Shown here one piece after another: positions 8,804 to 18,271 of a stretch of DNA of 41,316 nucleotides. A program made the translations under genes and the position numbers. Source of the stretch: JALXCH01 sp964495805 (GTDB lineage Bacteria; Calditrichota; Calditrichia; RBG-13-44-9); assembly GCA_964495805.1 (NCBI GenBank), contig CAZBWV010000031.1, positions 1 through 41,316 on the forward strand. The letters are read 5' to 3'. Below the pieces are notes generated by a model. That model saw only the letters and a program-made list of their open reading frames with translations. It did not search any database and was not told where the DNA came from. Each line of letters opens with the position of its first letter. Position 1 is the first letter of the stretch.

Positions 8804-10876
8804 ATGATTTATCGAAAATTGATGAATTGGCTGGTGGTGAGTTCAGTATTCGGGCTGTTCTGGAAGGGGATTCTGCTGGCACAACTGGTAGTTCATCAAC
8901 CGGTACCCATTTATCAGATGCTGCAACAGGGCGGAGTACAGGCTATTGTGGAACCGGCATTGATGGTGGATTCGCTTCACAAAATGTTCGATGGAAATCC
9001 GCTTACCGAAGCGGGGGTGCAGAACAGCGATTCCCTTTCCATCACCCTGATTTTCACCGATTCGGTCACTTTTTATGCCAGTAAGATTTTTTTATGGACA
9101 ACCGGTACCTGGACGCTGGAAAGTGCCAATTCCATGAACGATTTAAACAATACCACCGGGAGTTACCAGTTGCTGGTGGACCATCGCACTCATCCGGTGT
9201 TTGCCTGGGACTCCCTGGAGTTTGGGCAGGTTACCGCAAAAGTTGTTCGATTGCGGCTGGAAACCACACAGGGAATTATTCTGGTGGGGGAATGGGTACT
9301 GCAGGGAAAGCTCACCTATACCGGACTATATATTTACCCACATCCTCCCAGAGTGTTACCAGGTACCTCTCTGCAACTGAAAGTTCAAGTTGTGGACGAA
9401 AACGGGCGGTTACTTCCTTACAATCTCAATGATCCGATTTTATGGGATACGGGAAACTACAACATTGCAACTGTTAGCGAATTCGGTAAACTTCATGGCG
9501 AAGCGCTGGGAACAACCATCGTCACTGCTCAGATTCCTTCCGGGGCGTTACAGGGGAGCGCACCGGTATCGGTGGTGTCGGATTTTCAATCCCCCGAAGC
9601 CACACCGCAGGTAATAAAGGTGGCTCTCATCATCCAGGACCCGATCATTGACTCGGTAAACAACAGGCGTATCCATCAGCTTTGGAACTGGCAGAGTCCC
9701 TCGGTGCTGATCAACGAAATCATCGATGATTTTTATATGGCCAGCGACGGAACCATTATTTATCAGATTACGGAAACCCATGATAGTGATTTCATTTTTA
9801 CCACTCTGGATGGTCAGTATATGTCCCTGGATACCCTGCGCTATTTCTTCACTCCATCCAATGGTGTGTTGTACGGGCATGTGCCGGGACATCTTCAATA
9901 TCTCGCCGAAGATGAAGGTCGGGTAAGTTTCGATTACGGGGGAATGGTGGATTATTACAATCTGGCAGAAAAACGTAATACCGGGCAAATCCACGAAGTG
10001 TGGGTATATACTTTTCCCTTTGGAGGAATGTACGAGTCGCGTCTGGTTGGTCCGAACGGTTTCTGGTGCAATTCGCCACCGTTAGCCCATCCGGGACTGA
10101 ATTATTTACTGCCGGTAATGGGCTGGAATTACGAGCGGGGAGTTGCCGAAGCGCTGCACAGTTACGGGCATCGTGTGGAAAGTGTGATCTGGCATGTGTA
10201 CGGGCGCTGGGATCATACCACCAACGATCCCAATAACTGGGAGCTTTTCACCTGGATTGACATTGAACATCCCGGACATGCTCACATCGGGAACGTCCAT
10301 TTTCCCCCTAACGGCCAGTCGGATTATGATTATTCCAACACCCGTTACGTCACCTGCTATGCGGATAACTGGAAGCGTTATCCTTATATATTAGATCAGC
10401 ATCGTTCGTTAAATTGTTCGGAATGGAACTGTAATCAGCGGGATTACATGAAATGGTGGTTCCACCACCTGCCTCGGTATCAGGGGGTGTACGAAGGGAT
10501 TTTAAACAATTGGTGGCATTATGTGGTAAAGTACGAGGAGGCAGTGGCACTTGCAGACAGCCTGAACTCTTTACCCGTGTCGTTAAGGACAAACAAACCC
10601 GCCAAACTTCCCAAGGACTTTCGAATGGAACCCAATTATCCCAATCCTTTTAACCCTGAAACCACTGTTCGTTTTCATATTCCCCGAACCTGCCTGGTTC
10701 AACTTACTGTGTACAATGTGCTGGGACAAAAAGTCCGCACGTTAATGAATCGGAATTTACCTGCGGGAAGTTATCAGGTGAATTTCCAGGCGGAGAATTT
10801 ACCCAGCGGGGTGTACTATATTCGGATGAAAGCCGGTAACTTTCGGCAGACACAAAAGATGGTGTTGATGAGGTGA
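8804..10876 (+). CDS. secreted multidomain protein with type IX-type C-terminal sorting domain
   Basis: 690 residues. A hydrophobic segment (about 8-27) acts as signal peptide. Residues about 50-170 resemble a discoidin (F5/8 type C) fold. Residues about 175-260 resemble a bacterial Ig-like group 2 domain. Residues about 270-600 form a module I cannot name, with GQIHEVWVYTFPFGGMYESR, NSPPLAHPG, NYERGVAEALHSYGHRVES, GHAHIGNVHFPPNGQSDYDY and Cys pairs in CSEWNC. I recall similar stretches in unannotated secreted proteins of actinobacteria and fungi. The C-terminus (about 605-690, NYPNPFNPETTVRF ... SGVYYIRM) is a FlgD-like type IX sorting domain. TGGAG upstream supports the start. The protein is probably surface-exposed; its activity is unknown. 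Confidence 0.7.
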   Translation: MIYRKLMNWLVVSSVFGLFWKGILLAQLVVHQPVPIYQMLQQGGVQAIVEPALMVDSLHKMFDGNPLTEAGVQNSDSLSITLIFTDSVTFYASKIFLWTTGTWTLESANSMNDLNNTTGSYQLLVDHRTHPVFAWDSLEFGQVTAKVVRLRLETTQGIILVGEWVLQGKLTYTGLYIYPHPPRVLPGTSLQLKVQVVDENGRLLPYNLNDPILWDTGNYNIATVSEFGKLHGEALGTTIVTAQIPSGALQGSAPVSVVSDFQSPEATPQVIKVALIIQDPIIDSVNNRRIHQLWNWQSPSVLINEIIDDFYMASDGTIIYQITETHDSDFIFTTLDGQYMSLDTLRYFFTPSNGVLYGHVPGHLQYLAEDEGRVSFDYGGMVDYYNLAEKRNTGQIHEVWVYTFPFGGMYESRLVGPNGFWCNSPPLAHPGLNYLLPVMGWNYERGVAEALHSYGHRVESVIWHVYGRWDHTTNDPNNWELFTWIDIEHPGHAHIGNVHFPPNGQSDYDYSNTRYVTCYADNWKRYPYILDQHRSLNCSEWNCNQRDYMKWWFHHLPRYQGVYEGILNNWWHYVVKYEEAVALADSLNSLPVSLRTNKPAKLPKDFRMEPNYPNPFNPETTVRFHIPRTCLVQLTVYNVLGQKVRTLMNRNLPAGSYQVNFQAENLPSGVYYIRMKAGNFRQTQKMVLMR

Positions 10877-10910
10877 TTTGAGAAAAGGGCATGCAAAGGG
10901 TAGAGGTAAA

Positions 10911-10945
10911 TAAAATGTAAAATGTAAAATTTAAAATGTAAAATG
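10911..10945 (+). repeat. heptamer tandem repeat, TAAAATG x5
   Basis: Units start at 10911, 10918, 10925, 10932 and 10939, exactly 7 bases apart. Four read TAAAATG and one TAAAATT. They occupy the 317-base gap between the secreted protein gene and yajC. The remainder of the gap is A-rich and shows no gene. Confidence 0.8.
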
Positions 10946-10970
10946 AAGGGAGATAGGGGGAATTGTGAAG

Positions 10971-10991
10971 ACAAAAGACAAAAGACAAAAA
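10971..10991 (+). repeat. heptamer tandem repeat, ACAAAAG x3
   Basis: Three adjacent 7-base units, ACAAAAG, ACAAAAG and ACAAAAA, lie 25 bases after the TAAAATG array. They have the same period but a different core. Confidence 0.65.
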
Positions 10992-11193
10992 TAAAAGGTG
11001 AGTATTGGCATGTATGCGGTGCTTCTTTTAATCTTTACGATGTAGTTATACTCAGCACCGGGAAAACAATCGTATTTATTCTATTTGTGCAAGCACTAAA
11101 AATGGTTTATCATTTGCAATTTGGATTATCCGTAACCGGAGGTTAAATTTTCGCATCTAATGGTTCTGAAATGAAAGAATAGGAGAAATTCAC

Positions 11194-11511
11194 GTGATTG
11201 AAACATTATATGCAGCAGCAGGCGGACAGGGTGGTTCGGCAGGGAATCCCATTGTGGGAATGCTACCATTGATATTAATTCTGGCAATTATGTATTTCCT
11301 TATCCTGCGTCCCCAGGCAAAAAAGCAGAAAGAACGACAGAAAATGCTGGATGCACTAAAAAAGGGTGACGATGTGATAACCGCCGGGGGATTACACGGA
11401 AAAATTGTCGGTTTTAAAAACGACGATAAAGTGGTGGTGCTAAAGATCGGTGACAATGTGAAGGTGGATGTGGAACGAAGCGCCATCGCCAGCGTGAAAA
11501 GACAGGCGTAA
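11194..11511 (+). CDS. yajC: preprotein translocase subunit YajC
   Basis: Small inner-membrane partner of SecDF in the Sec translocon; 105 residues, normal for the family. One transmembrane helix (about 24-40, MLPLILILAIMYFLILRPQ) ends in the characteristic FLILRPQ-KK-KE motif. A basic linker follows, then a small beta domain with the motif GDDVITAGGLHGKIV. The start codon is GTG with AGGAGA eight bases upstream. secD and secF are not next to it here; def follows after 153 bases. Confidence 0.95.
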   Translation: MIETLYAAAGGQGGSAGNPIVGMLPLILILAIMYFLILRPQAKKQKERQKMLDALKKGDDVITAGGLHGKIVGFKNDDKVVVLKIGDNVKVDVERSAIASVKRQA

Positions 11512-11664
11512 CGGAAGATATTTGACGTTCCATCTAAATTGTGTTTCCTTTCGAAATCGGGAACGGTTCATTCTTAATCAATTAAGGGGATGGTTCTTCG
11601 ATGAACACCCGTATGAACCGCTTTCCGGGTTGAATTTCGTAAATTAAGAACTGGCAGGTTGGAT

Positions 11665-12180
11665 ATGGCGGTTTTACCCATCATAAAAATTGGTCATCCC
11701 ACACTGCGGAAGGTTGCCGCTCCCATTCGGGAGTTCAACAAGGAACTGCGGGAGCTGGCGCAGAACATGATAGAAACCATGCGCTTAAACGACGGAATTG
11801 GTCTGGCTGCCCCACAGGTCAACATCTCCCGAAGAATGTTTGTCATCGATAAGCATTTGATTCAGGAAGATTGGGAGGCGGAAGCTTATATTAATCCCGA
11901 GATTCTGGAGAGTGAAGGCGCCGAAGCATTCGAAGAAGGTTGCCTGAGCATTCCGGGTATTCGGGAAGAAGTGGTACGTCCGACTAAAATTCGTGTTCGT
12001 TACCAGAAGCTGGATGGTTCACAGGTGGAAGAGATGATGGACGGATTGCTTGCCCGGGTGTTTCAACACGAGTTCGACCATCTGGAAGGCATTCTGTTTA
12101 CCGATAAGATATCGCCCATTAAAAAGAAATTACTGGAATCCCGTTTACGGGAACTGGAAGAAACGTACGCAGTCCGGTGA
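11665..12180 (+). CDS. def: peptide deformylase
   Basis: Removes the N-formyl group from nascent proteins. All three metal-site motifs are present: GIGLAAPQ, EGCLSIPG (metal-binding Cys) and HEFDHLEG (two metal-binding His plus the catalytic Glu). The start is at ATG 11665, giving MAVLPIIKIGHPTLRKVA and 171 residues. A TTG two codons upstream is an alternative. The stop overlaps the GTG start of fmt by four bases, so the two genes with linked functions are translationally coupled. Confidence 0.96.
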   Translation: MAVLPIIKIGHPTLRKVAAPIREFNKELRELAQNMIETMRLNDGIGLAAPQVNISRRMFVIDKHLIQEDWEAEAYINPEILESEGAEAFEEGCLSIPGIREEVVRPTKIRVRYQKLDGSQVEEMMDGLLARVFQHEFDHLEGILFTDKISPIKKKLLESRLRELEETYAVR

Positions 12181-13118
12181 AAAAACTACGCATCGTTTTT
12201 ATGGGAACCCCGGAATTTGCGGTTCCCTCACTTGCCAGGCTGGTCAATTCGCACCATCAGGTGGTGGGTGTGGTTACCGGTCCGGATAAACCTCGTGGTA
12301 GGGGACGGAAATTGCTTCCCACACCGGTTAAAGCATTTGCCCAGCAAAAGGGAATTCACCCTATCCTCCAACCGGAAAAGCTCAAAGATTCCGAATTCAT
12401 TCAACAATTAAAAGTGCTCCGGGCCGATCTGTTTGTGGTGGTGGCGTTTCGTATTTTGCCCGAAGCGGTGTTTACTTTACCACCGTTAGGAACCATTAAT
12501 GTGCATCCCTCTCTGTTGCCCAAATTTCGAGGTGCGGCACCTATTCCCTGGACGATTATTCGGGGGGAAAAGGAGACCGGTGTGACGATCATCCGGATTA
12601 ATCAGCAGGTGGATGCCGGGGAAATCCTGGCTCAGGAGCGCTATCCGGTGTATGCGGAAGATACGGCCGGTACCCTGCACGACCGATTAGCAACTGCCGG
12701 TGCACAGTTGCTGGTCAAAGTGGTGAATCAATTAGCAGAGGGTAAGGCGGTTGCCCATCCCCAGCCGGAAACCGATGCCACCTCTGCCCCGAAAATTACC
12801 CGCGAAATGTGTCACCTCTCTTTTCATCAGTCCGCCGAGCAGGTAAAAAACTGGATTCATGGCCTCTCTCCCTATCCTGCAGCGTATGTGTTCTATCGGG
12901 ACGAGATGTTGAAGTTGTACCGGGCAACGGTTGTGGATTCCGGCGCACAACCAGCACCGCCAGGAACCATTGTGAAAGCAGAAGGTAAGCAGTTGCATAT
13001 CGCCTGCCAGCCCGGTGTAGTGGCCATTCTGGAATTGCAAAAATCGGGAAAGAAAGTGCTCAAAACGGAAGAATTCCTGCGCGGTTACCGACTTCAGGTG
13101 GGAGAGCAATTAAGTTGA
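12177..13118 (+). CDS. fmt: methionyl-tRNA formyltransferase
   Basis: Adds a formyl group from 10-formyl-tetrahydrofolate to initiator Met-tRNA. 313 residues, the usual length. The N-terminal Rossmann-like domain has VFMGTPEFAVPSL and HPSLLPKFRGAAPIPW, which includes the catalytic SLLP motif, and a C-terminal OB-like domain follows from about residue 205. The start is GTG within GTGA, overlapping the def stop. Its last nine bases overlap the tail of the convergent minus-strand membrane gene. Confidence 0.96.
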   Translation: MKKLRIVFMGTPEFAVPSLARLVNSHHQVVGVVTGPDKPRGRGRKLLPTPVKAFAQQKGIHPILQPEKLKDSEFIQQLKVLRADLFVVVAFRILPEAVFTLPPLGTINVHPSLLPKFRGAAPIPWTIIRGEKETGVTIIRINQQVDAGEILAQERYPVYAEDTAGTLHDRLATAGAQLLVKVVNQLAEGKAVAHPQPETDATSAPKITREMCHLSFHQSAEQVKNWIHGLSPYPAAYVFYRDEMLKLYRATVVDSGAQPAPPGTIVKAEGKQLHIACQPGVVAILELQKSGKKVLKTEEFLRGYRLQVGEQLS

Positions 13119-13682
13119 GGGAGCGGAGGGGTCGCTCTGAGTGATTCTTTCCATTCGTTGTACCAATTCGTCTCCCACTTCAAAACCCAGCCCCAAACCT
13201 AATCCCACCAGAAAACTGACCGGTACGTTAATGAGCGGATGCGATATGTTTCCCCTGTAAATAAGTCCTAAAACCACCGTATTGATAACGGAAATGACTG
13301 CAAACAGCGCGGAGAGACTCAGCGGGCGCATCCAGCGCCAGGAACGCCCGTTTCCGTAAATACGTGCCCAGTAGATGGTAACCGCCAGAATGCATCCGCC
13401 AAAGAAGAAAAATTGAGTAACCAGGAAACGGCTATGGGAAATGAGCAGGTTGAGCAGAAAGAGCAATATGCTGAGAAAAATGGCATCCCGAAAACGGCGG
13501 ACAAGGAGTAGCGAAAGAAAAACTGAACCGGTAACTCCCAGAGAAGTAAAAGCAAACACCGGTTGACGTACGCTGAAGATATCTGTTCCGAAAAACACCC
13601 AGCCGGTAAATAGAGTAACCAGAACACCGGAAATCAGGTAAATAAAAGATTTTTGCAGAGGTGCCAGTTGAGGTGAGTTCAT
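13110..13682 (-). CDS. small multi-pass membrane protein of unknown function
   Basis: 190 residues with about five hydrophobic helices (roughly 13-31, 40-59, 66-100 probably as two, 125-145 and 153-170) and a short charged C-terminal tail (ELVQRMERITQSDPSAPST). I do not recognise a family and see no catalytic motif. It is the only minus-strand gene within the plus-strand block from galT to arsR, and it overlaps the end of fmt tail-to-tail by nine bases. The start ATG at 13682 is followed by MNSPQLAPLQKSF. It is read as real because of its length, consistent hydrophobic pattern and the absence of any competing gene. Confidence 0.6.
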   Translation of the reverse strand: MNSPQLAPLQKSFIYLISGVLVTLFTGWVFFGTDIFSVRQPVFAFTSLGVTGSVFLSLLLVRRFRDAIFLSILLFLLNLLISHSRFLVTQFFFFGGCILAVTIYWARIYGNGRSWRWMRPLSLSALFAVISVINTVVLGLIYRGNISHPLINVPVSFLVGLGLGLGFEVGDELVQRMERITQSDPSAPST

Positions 13683-14006
13683 TTAAGAATCTCCCGCTAT
13701 ATTTTGATGTGTAATCCAAACAGGTTCGAAGCCCCTGTTCGTTTTATTCGTTTGTTTCAAATTAGGGGAGGGCAAATTGAAAAATCAATAAAAATCTAAA
13801 CGGGAGCGGTTTCATAGCCGGAAATTCACAAATTCGATTTCGGTCATTGAGCTACGGGAAAGATGTAGCCACAACCCCTGTCAGAAGTTTCCCTGAGGGA
13901 GTATTGCAAGTGAGTTCTTTTTTCATTCATTCCTTGAAATTTTCACCAATTCAATCTAAATTTCAAAACTTTAAGAAGAATTTGACTAAAAATAGAAAGG
14001 AAAGAT
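13683..14006. other. intergenic gap, no gene seen
   Basis: This 324-base gap separates the divergent membrane gene and fabH and should hold both promoters. I see only a weak hairpin AACAGG/CCTGTT (13719-13739) followed by a T-rich run, and the fabH ribosome site AAAGGAAAG just before 14007. No confident promoter could be picked. Confidence 0.5.
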
Positions 14007-15002
14007 ATGAGACGTTCCAGAATTGTAGGTGTTGGCCATGCGGTACCGAAACGAGTGGTGACCAATTTCGATTTAATGAAGTGGATGGATACTTCCGACG
14101 AATGGATTCGCGAGCGAACAGGAATCATCGAGCGGCGCTGGATTTCCGAAGGCGAAACCCTGACCGGTCTGGCACTGGAAGCCAGCAAAATTGCTCTGGA
14201 ACGTGCCGGAATGAAACCTTCGGATATTGATTTTATTGTATTTGCCTCCATGTCCTCAGATCATGAATTCCCGGGTGGAGGCTGTTTCCTTCAGGAAAAA
14301 CTGGAACTTCCCGGAATTCCTGCCATCGATATTCGAAATCAATGTACCGGTTTTATTTACGGGCTGGCGGTTGCGGATAATTTTATTCGCACCGGTATGT
14401 ACAACAATGTGCTGTTAGTCGGTGCGGAAGTGCAGAGCACCGGTCTGGATTTAAGTACCCGGGGACGCGACATGGCGGTGCTATTCGGCGATGGTGCCGG
14501 TGCGGCTGTGCTCACCGCTACCGATAAGGAAGACCAGGGTGTTCTGACAACCGTTTTACATGCCGATGGCCGTTACGCCAAAAAGCTGTGGATGGAGTGG
14601 CCTTCTGTCAATCATTTCCCCCGGCTGAATGCCGAGATGGCAGCCACAGACAGGATTTACCCCAAGATGGAAGGCCGCTATGTGTTCAAGCATGCCGTCA
14701 CCCGATTCCCGGAAGTCATTCACGAGGCACTGGACGCCACCGGTTATTCCATTCAGGACGTAGATTTGATTGTCCCGCACCAGGCCAACCAGCGCATTAC
14801 CGAAGCGGTTGCACAGCGCCTGGGTGTGCCTATGGAAAAGATGTTCAGTAATATCCACAAATACGGCAATACCACTGCGGCAACTATTCCCATCTGCCTG
14901 AGCGAAGCCTGGGACGAAGGCAAAATCAAAGAAGGAGACCTGATTGCCCTGGCTGCTTTTGGAAGCGGATTCACCTGGGGCAGTGCACTGGTAAGATGGT
15001 AA
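14007..15002 (+). CDS. fabH: 3-oxoacyl-ACP synthase III (KAS III)
   Basis: Starts fatty-acid chains by condensing acetyl-CoA (or a branched acyl-CoA) with malonyl-ACP. 331 residues. The triad is complete: Cys113 in NQCTGF, His258 in VPHQANQRI and Asn288 in YGNTTAA. The N-terminal DTSDEWI-ERTGI motif and the C-terminal FGSGFTWGSALVRW are typical. AAAGGAAAG upstream supports the start. It stands apart from any fab cluster. lipA follows after 87 bases, a plausible pairing because lipoate is made from octanoyl-ACP. Confidence 0.93.
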   Translation: MRRSRIVGVGHAVPKRVVTNFDLMKWMDTSDEWIRERTGIIERRWISEGETLTGLALEASKIALERAGMKPSDIDFIVFASMSSDHEFPGGGCFLQEKLELPGIPAIDIRNQCTGFIYGLAVADNFIRTGMYNNVLLVGAEVQSTGLDLSTRGRDMAVLFGDGAGAAVLTATDKEDQGVLTTVLHADGRYAKKLWMEWPSVNHFPRLNAEMAATDRIYPKMEGRYVFKHAVTRFPEVIHEALDATGYSIQDVDLIVPHQANQRITEAVAQRLGVPMEKMFSNIHKYGNTTAATIPICLSEAWDEGKIKEGDLIALAAFGSGFTWGSALVRW

Positions 15003-15089
15003 GCCGGGAGCGTAAATTAAGATATGTTTGGGAATGGCAAGCTCATCGTTTCGAAATTGCAATTTTAATTCAAGAAGTTCGGAGTTCCA

Positions 15090-15962
15090 ATGTCTCAGAT
15101 AAATCGCAGGCCAGCCTGGTTAAAGGTGCGCCTGTCCGGCGGACACACCTACAGAACGGTAAAGGAACTGGTAAATCGTTCCCGGTTGCATACGGTGTGT
15201 CAGAGTGCCCGGTGTCCGAATATCGGGGAATGCTGGGCGCGTCGTACCGCAACATTCATGATTTTAGGCGATCTGTGCACACGCAACTGTCGGTTTTGTG
15301 CGGTTCGCACCGGAAAGCCGTTGGGTGTGGATTGGGAAGAGCCGTTTCGGGTTGCCCGGGCAGTGCAGGAACTTAATCTGCGCCATGCCGTGATTACTTC
15401 CGTTACCCGGGACGATTTACCCGATGGCGGGGCGGAGGTGTTTGCCCGAACCATCCGGGAAATTCGCAGCATGGTGCCCGGCTGTTCGGTGGAAGTGCTC
15501 ATCCCGGATTTTCAGGGCAGTCCCGATGCCCTGCAAACGATCATCGAAGCAAAACCGGACATCCTGAATCACAATCTGGAAGTGGTACCGCGCCTGTACC
15601 CGAAAGCACGTCCTCAGGCGGATTATCAGCGATCCCTGTGGGTGCTGAAAACCTCCCGACAGGCTGGTCTGGTCACTAAAACCGGCATCATGGTAGGATT
15701 GGGTGAAACCCGCAAAGAGCTGGAAACGCTTTTCCGGGAGTTAGCGGAGATTCCGGTGGATATTCTTACCATTGGTCAGTATTTACAACCCACACCGAAA
15801 CATCTGCCTGTGGAACGTTATTATCCGCCTGAGGAATTTCAGGAATTGAAGCAGGTAGGCGAGGCAATGGGGATTTTTCATGTGGAAAGCGGACCGCTGG
15901 TGCGGAGTTCCTACCATGCGGATGAGCAAATCCGGAAACTGGAGCAAGCAGCTCAACGGTAG
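15090..15962 (+). CDS. lipA: lipoyl synthase
   Basis: Radical SAM enzyme inserting two sulfurs into protein-bound octanoyl chains. Both iron-sulfur clusters are visible. The auxiliary cluster is Cys37, Cys42 and Cys48 (CQSARCPNIGEC). The radical SAM cluster is Cys63, Cys67 and Cys70 (CTRNCRFC). The C-terminal RSSYHADE contains the conserved serine ligand of the auxiliary cluster. 290 residues is a normal length. CGGAG ten bases upstream supports the start. No lipB is in view. Confidence 0.96.
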   Translation: MSQINRRPAWLKVRLSGGHTYRTVKELVNRSRLHTVCQSARCPNIGECWARRTATFMILGDLCTRNCRFCAVRTGKPLGVDWEEPFRVARAVQELNLRHAVITSVTRDDLPDGGAEVFARTIREIRSMVPGCSVEVLIPDFQGSPDALQTIIEAKPDILNHNLEVVPRLYPKARPQADYQRSLWVLKTSRQAGLVTKTGIMVGLGETRKELETLFRELAEIPVDILTIGQYLQPTPKHLPVERYYPPEEFQELKQVGEAMGIFHVESGPLVRSSYHADEQIRKLEQAAQR

Positions 15963-16043
15963 TCCCATTCCTCATGGACGATCCAGACACGACGGTGGTA
16001 CCGCCTACCGAGGTGTTTTTTCCAGAATAGACGGAGAAAATTT

Positions 16044-18269
16044 ATGCAGGAACCCGAAGTAAACCTGGAGTTAGCCCTACAGCACGGCCTCACCGAAGAA
16101 GAATATCAGCGCATCATCGACATCCTGGGTCGGACGCCCACTTACACGGAATTGGGAATCTTTTCGGTCATGTGGAGCGAACACTGTTCGTACAAAAACT
16201 CCATTGCCGAACTCAAGAAGTTACCCCGCAGTGGCGGCCGTTTACTGGTAAGTGCCGGAGAAGAGAATGCCGGTCTGGTGGATATTGGGGATGGACTGGC
16301 GGTCTGTTTCAAGATTGAGAGCCATAACCATCCTTCTGCAGTGGAGCCGTATCAGGGGGCTGCCACCGGAGTGGGGGGCATTATGCGGGATATTTTTACC
16401 ATGGGTGCCCGTCCCATTGCAGCACTGAATTCCCTCCGTTTTGGAGAGCTGGATAAACCGCGCAATCGTTATTTGTTCGACGGAGTGGTGCGCGGAATTG
16501 CCGACTACGGGAACTGCCTGGGGGTTCCCACCGTGGCTGGTGAGGTATATTTCGAAGAATGTTACACCGGTAATCCCCTGGTGAATGCCATGACGGTTGG
16601 GCTGGTCAGGCACGACCAGACCGCTTCCGCTGTGGCACGGGGAGAGGGTAATCCGGTGTTTATTGTCGGGTCCCGCACCGGACGAGATGGTATCCACGGT
16701 GCCACATTTGCCTCCGAAGAGCTGGACGAAAGCAGCGAAGAGCGACGTCCCAATGTGCAGGTAGGTGATCCGTTTACCGAAAAGCTACTTCTGGAAGCAA
16801 CGCTGGAGATGATTCAGGCTGGCATTCTGGTAGGAATTCAGGATATGGGTGCGGCGGGAATTACCTGTAGTACCACGGAAATGAGCGCAAAAGGCAATAG
16901 CGGGATGGTCATTGATCTGGATAAAGTGCCGGTTCGGGAGGAAGGGATGAGTGCCTACGAGATCATGCTCTCCGAAAGTCAGGAGCGTATGCTGGCGGTG
17001 GTGAAAAAGGGCCACGAGAGCAAGATGCGCGAAATCTGTGATAAATGGGAATTGATTTGTGAAGAAGTAGGATACGTCACGGACGAACCGTTGCTTAAAG
17101 TGTATTACCGTGGCAAAAAAGTGGCTGAAGTGCCTCCGTATTACTGCGTATTAGGTGGAGGGGCACCGGTGTATCATCGGGAATATCGGCGGCCCGAATA
17201 CCTGGATACCATCGGGGATTACGATTTCAATCGTCTGGAACCGATTAGTGATTTAGCCGGGGCGTTCCGGAAAGTTTTTTCTTCCCCCAACATTGTTTCG
17301 AAGCGCTGGGTGTACGAGCAATACGACCACATGGTGCAAACCAATACTGCGGTTTTACCGGGTGGGGATGCTGCCGTGGTGCGCATCAAAGGGACGCAGA
17401 AAGCGATTGCCATGAAGACCGACGGAAACGGGCGATATGTGTATCTGAATCCCCGCCGTGGAGCGCAAATTGCCGTGGCAGAAGCCGCCCGCAATGTGGT
17501 TTGCACCGGCGCAGAACCACTGGCGATTACCAATTGTCTGAACTTCGGGAATCCATATAAACCGGAAATGTTTTACCTGTTTCGGGAAGCGGTGGCGGGA
17601 ATGGGAGAAGCCTGCCGGGTGTTCGATACACCGGTAACCGGAGGCAACGTGAGTTTTTATAACGAAAGTCCGGACAGTGCCGTGTATCCCACGCCGGTTA
17701 TTGGTATGGTAGGGTTGGTGGAAAATGTGGAGCACATGACAACGGTAAATTTCAAGCAGGCAGGCGATTTGATCTATCTGTTAGGAGAAACCCGGCCGGA
17801 GATTGGCGGTAGCGAGTTCCTGAAACAGTACTACGGTGCAGTGATGGGCGAAGCACCGAATATAGATCTGGAGTTTGAAAAAAAGCTTCAGCATGCATTG
17901 TTACAGGCCATTCGCAAGGGCTGGATTCGCTCCGCTCACGATTGTGCTGATGGTGGCATTGCGGTAACTCTGGCCGAATCCTGCATCGTCCATCGCCATG
18001 AACCGATTGGTGCGCGTATTTTAACCGGAATGGTCACTATGCGACCGGAATGGTGGTTGTTCAGCGAGAGCCAATCCCGTGTGGTGGTATCCATTGAACC
18101 GGAAAACCAACAACCGTTCGAACAGTTCTTCCGTCAGCAGGGTATTCCCATAACCTTTCTGGGAACCGTGGGTGGTGACGTGCTGCAGTTTGAAAACTGG
18201 TTTGAAGTTTCCGTTGAGGAATTGCACCGGATTTATTTCCGCACACTGGAAGAGAAGATGGAAGGGTGA
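16044..18269 (+). CDS. purL: phosphoribosylformylglycinamidine synthase subunit PurL
   Basis: Purine biosynthesis, converting FGAR to FGAM with ATP and ammonia. At 741 residues it is the small PurL type that works with separate PurS and PurQ, neither of which is in this window. Two AIRS-like halves are visible. Motifs include SVMWSEHCSYKNS, KIESHNHPSAVEPYQGAATG, GIQDMGAAGITCSTTEM in the first half, and GGDAAVVRIKG, NCLNFGNP, TGGNVSFYNES and SAHDCADGGIAV in the second. The start ATG has only a modest ribosome site (ACGGAGAA). Confidence 0.96.
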   Translation: MQEPEVNLELALQHGLTEEEYQRIIDILGRTPTYTELGIFSVMWSEHCSYKNSIAELKKLPRSGGRLLVSAGEENAGLVDIGDGLAVCFKIESHNHPSAVEPYQGAATGVGGIMRDIFTMGARPIAALNSLRFGELDKPRNRYLFDGVVRGIADYGNCLGVPTVAGEVYFEECYTGNPLVNAMTVGLVRHDQTASAVARGEGNPVFIVGSRTGRDGIHGATFASEELDESSEERRPNVQVGDPFTEKLLLEATLEMIQAGILVGIQDMGAAGITCSTTEMSAKGNSGMVIDLDKVPVREEGMSAYEIMLSESQERMLAVVKKGHESKMREICDKWELICEEVGYVTDEPLLKVYYRGKKVAEVPPYYCVLGGGAPVYHREYRRPEYLDTIGDYDFNRLEPISDLAGAFRKVFSSPNIVSKRWVYEQYDHMVQTNTAVLPGGDAAVVRIKGTQKAIAMKTDGNGRYVYLNPRRGAQIAVAEAARNVVCTGAEPLAITNCLNFGNPYKPEMFYLFREAVAGMGEACRVFDTPVTGGNVSFYNESPDSAVYPTPVIGMVGLVENVEHMTTVNFKQAGDLIYLLGETRPEIGGSEFLKQYYGAVMGEAPNIDLEFEKKLQHALLQAIRKGWIRSAHDCADGGIAVTLAESCIVHRHEPIGARILTGMVTMRPEWWLFSESQSRVVVSIEPENQQPFEQFFRQQGIPITFLGTVGGDVLQFENWFEVSVEELHRIYFRTLEEKMEG

Positions 18270-18271
18270 AG

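Noticed and set aside
15964..16022. Terminator between lipA and purL
   Set aside because: GGTGGTACCGCC can fold, but the T run comes about ten bases after the stem. Not a convincing intrinsic terminator.
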